This document shows, piece after piece, positions 56,577 through 64,000 of a stretch of 64,000 nt of DNA (the stretch's first letter is position 1; every line of letters begins with the position of its first letter). A model generated the notes under the pieces. The model made no database searches, was not told the DNA's origin, and was given only the letters and a program-made list of their open reading frames with translations. This DNA comes from Ahaetulla prasina (taxonomy: Eukaryota; Chordata; Lepidosauria; Squamata; Colubridae), in the NCBI RefSeq assembly GCF_028640845.1, contig NC_080540.1, positions 261,213,458 through 261,277,457 on the forward strand, written 5' to 3'. The translations under genes and the position numbers were made by a program.

Positions 56577-57085
56577 CTACCAACCTGCCTTCAATTGAAG
56601 ACCTATATACTGCACGAGACAAAAAGAGAGCTGTGAAAATATTTACAGACCCCTCACATCCTGGACATAAACTGTTTCAACTCCTACCCTCAAAATCATA
56701 GAGCACTGTACACCAGAACAACTAGTCACAAGAACAGTTTCTTCCCAAACACCATCACTCTGCTAAACAAATAATTCCCTCAACACTGTCAAACTATTGA
56801 CTAAGTCTGCACTACTATTAATCTTCTCATCATTCCCATCACCCATCTCCTTCCACTTATGACTGTATGATGTAATTTTGTTGTTTGTATCCTTACAATT
56901 TATATTGATACTGATTGTTTCCTGATTGTTTATTTGTACCTATGACTATCATTAAGTGTTGTACTTTATGATTCTTGATGAACATATCTTTTTTTATGTA
57001 CACTGAGAGCATATGCAGCAAGACAAATTCCTTGTGTGTCCAATCACGGTTCGCCAATAAAAAATTCTATTCTATTCTATTCTTC
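56577..57085 (+). mobile_element. LINE 3' end with ATTCT tail (Snake1-like)
   Basis: Reads a C-terminal reverse-transcriptase stretch (IEDLYTARDKKRAVKIFTDP, SHPGHKLFQLLPSK) followed by a 3' untranslated region ending AATTCCTTGTGTGTCCAATC, CGCCAATAAAAAATTC and about four ATTCT units. 5'-truncated. The AATAG-type pentamer seeded by the element's 3' end is the behaviour reported for Snake1 CR1 LINEs in colubroid snakes; that family assignment is inference. Confidence 0.85.
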
Positions 57086-57538
57086 AATGCACTTAACCTT
57101 ATTCTATTGTCTTTATGTTTTCTAATGCTCAGTTATCCATTGTTTCAATCCCTCTTTTTCTTTTAGTTAGGTTGCTTTGTTCTTTCTGAGGGGATGGGAA
57201 AGGAAAAGGTGCCTGGTGTGGGAATGAAAATGATTCAACAGATATGCTGGCTTCCTCTACTTCTGACTCCCCCTGATTTGATTCTACAGTCAACTATTTA
57301 TAGCAAGGCTTTGATTTCTTTGCCCTTGGTAGTTCTTTGTAGTTCTTCCAATTCTATTTCTGGAAAAATTAATTTGTTCTTTTTTCTTGTTCTTTTTTTA
57401 AAAAAAGTTTTTGCATAGTATACTTGCATATTTCTGTTCATTCGTTGTTCCATTTGGAGGTTGGATTTATGAATGATGATTAGCAATGAAAGTTATATGA
57501 ACCTGGTAAATCCCTGTGTCTTTAGATGCATTATATTT

Positions 57539-57919
57539 GTGGATCTCTGTCAAAGTTTCTTGCAAAAATCAAATCCAGAAGCACACACAGGCAGACTGAT
57601 TCAGCAGGATTCATTAACTTCTTTATATACATAATAAAACATGAAGTAAATTTACAATACCAACAGCAGATTTCTTCTAACCTTGTAGCAGTTACAAGTC
57701 AAAACACAAGCAGGACAGAACAGTTAGTTTAATTTCAGCAGAGCAAACTAGTTTCAGTTTCTTTGCTCAAATTCAGAAGCTGCAGACTAAGGCATGCCCT
57801 GGCTCCAGTCTGTCTCAGCTCCCAAACAGACCTCATTGGCTGACTTAGTTGCTATGCCTATACATTGGCTAACTTTGTTACCATGTCCTATTCCAGTTGA
57901 TGAATATACTCTGACAACA
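57539..57919 (-). mobile_element. Solo-LTR-like element, about 380 bp
   Basis: On the minus strand it would begin near TGTCAGAG and end CTTTGACAGAGATCCACA, giving TG...CA ends. Its end resembles that of the LTR-like block at 26446 (both finish in a form of GACAnnGAnCCACA). No target duplication is clear and no poly-A signal is certain. Tentative. Confidence 0.35.
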
Positions 57920-58247
57920 TCTACTGTTATAAAGCATTTACTATGCAGTCTCATGAACTATATGGTTAGCCACCGCTGTAAACAAGAACAATAGTGTATG
58001 GTGTTATCTTTATCCAACAGACTTCTTTTTTACTACCTTAACAAAGCCATCATACCTGGTAATAATTCATACACCATAGAATTCCAACCCCAACTTGTTC
58101 AAGGGCAAGACAGAAGGAATAGAGAAAACATACAATTTCCCCTGATTTACTTTAAAAAATAGAACATATTACAACTAAAACATTAGGGAAATTATGTGTA
58201 CCAGTTTCAAACCTATTTCACATAGACCAAGAATGCATCTAGGAAGG
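57920..58247. other. AT-rich unique DNA
   Basis: Nothing recognised. Confidence 0.35.
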
Positions 58248-58255
58248 CTGTATAT

Positions 58256-58761
58256 CAGTGGTTCTCAACCTTTATAGTGCTGCGACCCCTTTAATACAAT
58301 TCCCCACAATGTGGCGACCCCTTTAATACAATTCCCCATGATGTGGCGACCCCAACCATAAAATTATTTTCATTTTGAATTTATCGTGCCTGAAGCCATA
58401 TTGGCTAGCGATCTGAACTGCTTGCAATTGCCTTGAGGACGGAGGCATTAAAGCAGAGACTCCTCCCCTATTAAGTTTATCGTGCCTGAAGCCAGATTAG
58501 ACTAGTGATTGGGAGTGATTGCAGCTGGCTTGAGAGGGAGACATCAGAGCAAAGATTTCTCTCTTTTTTAATTCATCGCGCCTGAAGCCGAATTCGGCTA
58601 GCGATTTGAAGAGCCTGCAGCTGGCTTGTGGAGTCAACCATTGGAGCGCGATTCTTCGACTCGCAAGTATACTTCCCATATTTCCGATGGTCTTAGGCGA
58701 CCCCTGGCAAATCGTCATTCGACCCCCAACGGGGTCGCGACCCACAGGTTGAGCACCGCTG
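58256..58761. mobile_element. hAT-type non-autonomous element, 506 bp
   Basis: Starts CAGTGGTTCTCAACCTTTAT and ends ACAGGTTGAGCACCGCTG. Flanks CTGTATAT (58248-58255) and CTATATAT (58762-58769) agree in 7 of 8 bases. Sister of 39076-39571. It carries a private tandem duplication of about 33 bp (CCCTTTAATACAATTCCCCA repeated at 58288-58352). Confidence 0.92.
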
Positions 58762-58769
58762 CTATATAT

Positions 58770-61002
58770 CCTTCTGATCTAGGGCTTCTGCTGGTTCACA
58801 CACAATGTATTACTCTGCTCTGATTTGCTCTGATTTTGATTTTTTTTGAACCTCCAATTTGGTGATGAAAGGGTCACAGAAGTTTGGTAGTGACAAGCAA
58901 CAACTGGTTGCATATTTTGATAATGACCTTTTTTCTGTAACTGAACTGGAGATCTGATTTCTTTTATAGACCCTGAAATACATTTTCAAGAACTTTAGGA
59001 TATCTGCCAAAATGTGTTTTAAAAGGGCATCTCCCATTCTTTGCATGATCTCTCTAATATATGACATCACATTTATCTGATGGTGGTGCTCAGTGTAGGT
59101 GAAAAAGAAGTGATCCAGTTAAGAATCCATTCAGGTTTTCAACATGCAGCAAGAAGCAGATGAAGAAAGTATGTTTTATGGGGTAAAGTTTAACTATGCA
59201 AAATCTTGTGAAGGAGCTGTCTGTCATATAGGAGACCATGACTTCTTGGAAAGGATGGCTATTTATCACATCTCAAATGAAAGCATTCCTTAGACACAAA
59301 TGTCTTTTTCTTCTTTGTCTAATTACCGAAGGGCAAAGTGAGAAGGAAATGTCAAAACTGTGAAACAGTGGTGCACAGAGAGTACTCACTCTGGAGCAAA
59401 ACCAGCTTTTGTAAGGGTCTGGGCGATTTGTCAAATAGCTGTGGCATAAGTCAAGCCCTGAGGTTGAAAGGTCTTGACCTAAGGAGTGCTAGAATCAGAA
59501 CGTAAAAGCAAGGAGCCTGCTAGAAATTTCAGCTGTAGTGGAGAGGAACAATGGTGAGGACTGGACACAACAAAAGCTCATCTGCATAATTCAGGTAAGT
59601 AATTTTATTGAAACTGACAAGGATGTGACAGGCTGAGAAAGAGAAGAGAGCATGCTCTCACTGGGAACGTTTAAAGCTCTTCAGTAAGGTATGTGAAAAT
59701 AAGTGACAGCTAATCTCTCTACTAAAAACCCTATAAACAATGCCATTTTACACCCAGTTCACCCATGACCTTTAGACAGAGCAGCCTATCCACTTCTAGT
59801 TTGGCCACAGAATCTATCAGATGTAATAATGTGAATATAGATCATGCTGTAAGCTTAGTTTCATAATTTTGTTTCACAGTCCTGTTTTGTTCTTCTAGTA
59901 GTAGTGCAGTAGGAGCGACTGCTACATATATTAGTACTAGAAATAATATATGCTGTTGAGGAGTGGGTTTTTTTTTTTAAATTTTCATGTACTTTGTCAA
60001 AACTAAGATGTTACATTTTTATCTTACTTGGAGTTATTCTGAGAGTTTAACGCTCCAAGCTATAGTTTATAAAGTGGCCAGGTTGATCTGTGGTTAAAGA
60101 CAATCATATGTTTTTTGCTTCTGTAAGGATGTAAGAGTCATCCCTTATTGACATCCTCCCAGTTTAGCCCTGGAATGGAGATAATGGTGCATTAAACATA
60201 ATACCATTTCTTCTTCCATATTCTCTTCCCAGCTGACTCTCAACTTCTTTTCTCACTTTAGTGGATAGGGTGAACCCAGAATGAAACGTGCAATTCCACT
60301 TCATTTTCTTTAAATAAGCGCCATTATATTGTTCAGCTGAAATAATACTTTTCTAAAATAATGTCTAGACCATTTCATGACAGATGCGGTTCTGAGTAGA
60401 AATTTGAACCTGGATCTCTCTAGTATAACGTATTAACAATTTTTCACTTCTACCACTAAAAATGATTCCATAATAGAGTCCCCATAAATAAGGGAGATTC
60501 TATCTCCATTTCCAATATTAAAGCAAATATGTTATATTTTAAAACTCAATGAATTTGGGACATCGCACTAGCATTTTACTGTGTTCTCAGAAATACTTTC
60601 TCTTACTCAAGTTGCAGAATCCACTAGGCTTTTCACTGGTGGAGATACACAACCAATCAACTGTTTTTCTTCAGTGCATGAAGCACATGCATTTTCTGGA
60701 CCAACAATATTGCATTCCCTCTAGCAGGAAGTAGCTGAGAGTTCTGGCAGCATCCGGTGTTGATCACAGTATTATAAGCAGTTGGATGCATAATTCACAA
60801 GGTTTAATGAATATTCCAATTCATGACAGCCAACTGGCTCCATAGGTCACACCTCCCAGTCTCATATAAATAAAGAATGAGATATTGAAAAGTATACCAG
60901 CTGAACCCGACTGAGTGCCAAAACATGCATATTAATGAGGCACAATAAAAGATATACTTGACTCAGGAAATGCCTGGATTGTTTTTCAGCTGGGTAAAGA
61001 GA
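58770..61002. other. Unique DNA
   Basis: No repeat family or convincing gene recognised. Chance frames only. Confidence 0.4.
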
Positions 61003-61057
61003 GGCCGAGAAAGAGAAAAAGAGAAAGAGAGAGAGAGAGAGACACACACACACAGAG
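61003..61057. repeat. Purine-rich GA repeat passing into CA repeat
   Basis: GAGAAAGAG words lead into about six GA units and then about six CA units. Confidence 0.9.
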
Positions 61058-63060
61058 TGATTTTCAGCATGCATTGAAATGTAGTCACAGAAAAAGGGAG
61101 TGAGAAGAAGGAAAAGGCAAAATAGAAAGCAAAAATTGCTTGCTGCGAAGTATGAAATCTAGGGTCAGTTGCAATATTCTCAGTGTAGATCTCATCAGGC
61201 TAATAACTTTCTCCGTGCATTCTTCGTTCCGATCCTGAAATTTTCTGGAAAAAAATTGCCAGTCTCTGCTCCCATATTCCCTTGTATGCCCTTGCTTGGT
61301 AACTAAGGAAAAGAAGTGGTTCTACCGTGCTGTTCTTTTATGTGTGCTGTTTAGACTTTGGAACGGGATGAATGAGGGTTTAAATGAATGGATTTGTGCC
61401 ATTTTTCTTGGCCCCAAGACTATGTTTCCTCACTACCATGACATCTGAACAGAAGGAGGAAACATCCCCCTTTTGTGGCAGGCTAATTTAATTTGTACCT
61501 TCCACCTAAGGGTAAATATGTTTGTCTGTCTAAGCTCTCTTTGCCTTCTCTCTTTTCTCACGGGAATCCCTGCTGAGTTGAAGGCAGGATATTGCCGAGT
61601 GCTCTAACTTTATTTTAAAGTAATTTAATTTTAAGCAGACTTACACCCACTCTAATGTGAAGCAACTCTAGAAGGTCTCTTGGGACAAACCTAAATGACT
61701 TTTGCATGTCTCTGGTGTAACAGACATCAAGGTTTTTGTTAGGGGAGGTGTTCATATGTTGAAGAAATTGTTTAAAACAAAGTGCCTTTGGAAATATTCT
61801 GAATATTAACTGTTAGATTTTTTTTCCTGCATGTCAAGAAAATCACAAAGCTTTGCATCTTTTCACCTAACATTAAAATGCATTACCCTTGGCTCTTAGT
61901 TTATTTGGTGCATTACTTGGGCTTTGACTTTGTTTTGTCTGAAAAACAACTAAGGCAACTTCAAGCCAATACCCTATCTATTTGTTTATTGTAAAGTTTT
62001 CAAACGACCTGTGACTCAGGCAATTCCAGATTTGCAGAAAAGAAGAATTTGACAGTGTTTAGAACTAGAAATAAGATAATGCCTAGAAGAGAAACCAAAC
62101 TTGTTTTTTTTTACCCTAGTACAAACTTTAATAGGGACCTTTCTACATATGTATAATTTCATGAATCCTAAATGAAAAGTTTGTTTGAATTCTGAGATCA
62201 CATTTTATATCTCCTGAAATTATCCCATTGGCTATTTAAAACATTCCTGAAAATATCTTTACTCCTCATGCTTCTTTGTTCCACCAATTTTTTTGGGGGA
62301 GGGAGTAGCTTGTAGGAAATTATTATTTTACCAAAGTCTTTAAACTTTGAAGTGTGAGAAAGCTCTACTATTGCCATTATCAGCACACCATCCCATTTCT
62401 CTGGCAACAGAAGACCCCCTCTGGTCTGTACTGGCTGGTCATAAGCTGTCAACTGTAAATATTGTTCTAAGGGGCTCTTCAAACCTTAATATTGTAAGGT
62501 GATTTTGATGCACATGTAGAGAGGCAGTCATATTCACGTTTCACATTGCACTGCTCTGAGGGCTTTTGAAGAGCAATATTTAAAAGGCAACTTGTGGAGT
62601 GACAAGCAACCCTGAAGACATGTGCACCTAAGATTCAACGAGACAGGTGTTTTGAATGGCAGATTGGGAAGGAGCTTAGCTCTAATTCACTTCTCATTAT
62701 GCTCTACTCCTTGAAATGGTTGTTTCATTTTGGATAGTGATAGAGGGTCGCATTATTTTTCTTACTTAGGACTAGATTGGTAGATTAAGCTGTTATTTTT
62801 CTTTATTTCAAAACTACAGTGACTTTCTATATGCAACTCCATCATGTATTGACTATATGAATAGTCTACCTCTGAATTTATAAATAGAGTAAATAGTTTC
62901 ATATTTGGGCATTGAAAATGTAATTGGAACATGCTTTTTAACATATTTACCATGCGCTAAATAAATAAATAAATTTTAAAATAAGGTTCTGTGTTATTGT
63001 TTTGATAAAAAGGAATGTCTCATTTCAAATTCTTGATCTGAAGAATGGAGATTAAGCCTG
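61058..63060. other. Unique DNA, moderately complex
   Basis: No repeats recognised. Parts of 61200-61680 are of higher complexity than most of the window and could be conserved non-coding sequence, but that cannot be judged from one sequence. Confidence 0.35.
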
Positions 63061-63065
63061 AAAAT

Positions 63066-64000
63066 AGTATAGTATAGAATAGAATAGAATAGAATAGAAT
63101 AGAATTAGACACTCAAGGAATTTGTCTTCGTGCATATGCTCTCAGTGTACATAAAAGAAAAGATATGCTCATCAAGAATCATAAGGTACAACACTTAATG
63201 ATAGTCATAGGGTACAAATAAGCAATCAGGAAACAATCAATATCAATATAAATCATAAGGATACAAACAACAAAGTTAAAGTCATATAGTCATAAGTGGA
63301 AGGAGATGGATGATGGGAACGATGAGAAGATTAATAGTAGTGCAGACTTAGTAAATATTTTGACAGCCTTAAGGGAATTATTCGTTTAGCAGAGTGATGG
63401 CGTTCGGGAAAAAACTGTTCTTGTGTCTAGTTGTTCTGGTGTGCAGTGCTGTATAGCATTGTTTTGAGGGTAGGAATTGAATCAGTTTATGTCTAGGATG
63501 TGAGGGATCTGTAAATATTTTCACAGCCTTCTGTTTGACTCATGCAGTATACAGGTCCTCAACTGAAGGCAGGTTGGTACAATTATTTTTTCTGCAGTTC
63601 TAATTATCCTCTGAAGTCTGTGTCTGTCTTGTTGGGTTGCAGAACCAAACCAGACAGTTATAGAGGTTCAGAGGACAAGCTCAATAATTCCTGTATAGAA
63701 CTGTATCAGCAACTCCTTGGGCAGTTGGAGCTTTCTCAGTTGGCGCAGAAAGAACATTCTTTGTTGTGCTTTTTGATAACGTTTTTGATGTTAGGTGTCC
63801 ATTTTAGGTCTTGAGATATGGTAGAACCTAGAAATTTGAAGGTCTCTTCTGTTGATACTGTTGATAGTATTGTAAGAGGTGGAAGTATGGAAGGGTTTCT
63901 CCTAAAGTCTACCACCAATTCTATGTTTTTGAGTGTGTTCAGTTCCAAATTGTTCCAGTCGCACTACGAGGCTAGTTGTTCAAACTCCCTGTATGTGGGT
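63066..64000 (-). mobile_element. LINE with AATAG tail (Snake1-like), continues past the edge
   Basis: In plus view it starts with an AATAG run (63072-63107), then GACACTCAAGGAATTTGTCT, the 3' untranslated region and the reverse-transcriptase C-terminus in reverse. A 70-codon minus-strand frame (63736-63948) reads ELVVDFRRNPSILPPLTI and TFKFLGSTISQDLKWTPN, the thumb-proximal region of this type of LINE reverse transcriptase. Frames are broken at 63730 and elsewhere. The element is cut by the window edge. Same family as 56577-57085, opposite orientation. Confidence 0.88.

Noticed and set aside
62198..62482. Minus-strand 94-codon frame
   Set aside because: No motif recognised; composition unremarkable. 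Chance.
1..64000. CRISPR array or bacterial operon
   Set aside because: Tandem repeats present are microsatellites and short duplications without unique regular spacers; the sequence is vertebrate.

Overview
The window looks like a stretch of the nuclear genome of a squamate reptile, most likely an advanced (colubroid) snake. The case rests on the repeats: tRNA-derived SINEs of the Sauria type, L2 and CR1 LINE fragments, a CR1/L3-like LINE with several copies ending in TAAA-type tails, LINE 3' ends that run straight into AATAG/ATTCT pentamers (a behaviour described for the Snake1 CR1 LINEs of colubroid snakes), many short hAT-type non-autonomous DNA transposons, and a GATA run at the left edge. 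The sequence is AT-rich and has no bacterial features. I found no host protein-coding gene, tRNA, rRNA or CRISPR that I can support. Almost all long open frames either belong to decayed transposable elements or look like chance. The window reads as a gene desert or a very long intron.

Layout. 1-5.9 kb: GATA repeat, an L2 fragment split by a SINE, a minus-strand Sauria SINE, a 133-bp foldback element, a hAT MITE with target duplication, and a truncated LINE tail. 5.9-23 kb: mostly unique AT-rich DNA with scattered MITEs and hAT elements, a GC-richer unique island near 21.5-22.5 kb, and two weak exon-like segments. 23.3-26.4 kb: a LINE copy on the plus strand (endonuclease and reverse transcriptase, broken), carrying a nested hAT MITE with perfect 8-bp target duplications and abutted by a solo-LTR-like element. 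27.8-30.6 kb: 3' ends of CR1, CR1/L3-like and L2 LINEs plus a SINE. 33.3-37.0 kb: a second copy of the same LINE family on the minus strand, with ORF1 remnant, repetitive linker, endonuclease and reverse transcriptase. 37.1-37.5 kb: a fragment with a possible hammerhead-like core. 37.5-50 kb: unique DNA with hAT elements, a full-length Sauria SINE with a 14-bp target duplication, a CR1 reverse-transcriptase scrap and an L2 fragment split by a hAT element. 50-54.3 kb: hAT elements, an inverted SINE pair, a palindromic AATAT microsatellite, a long pyrimidine tract, another Sauria SINE and a MITE. 55.7-64 kb: hAT elements, a second LTR-like block, and two LINE copies in opposite orientation with AATAG tails, one running off the right edge.

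The genes do not form a pathway. What can be read is a history of insertions: nested events allow relative dating (L2 older than the SINE and hAT elements inside it; the plus-strand LINE older than the hAT MITE inside it). Eight hAT-type insertions keep recognisable 8-bp target duplications. All family names come from recognition of motifs and termini by eye, not from a database search.
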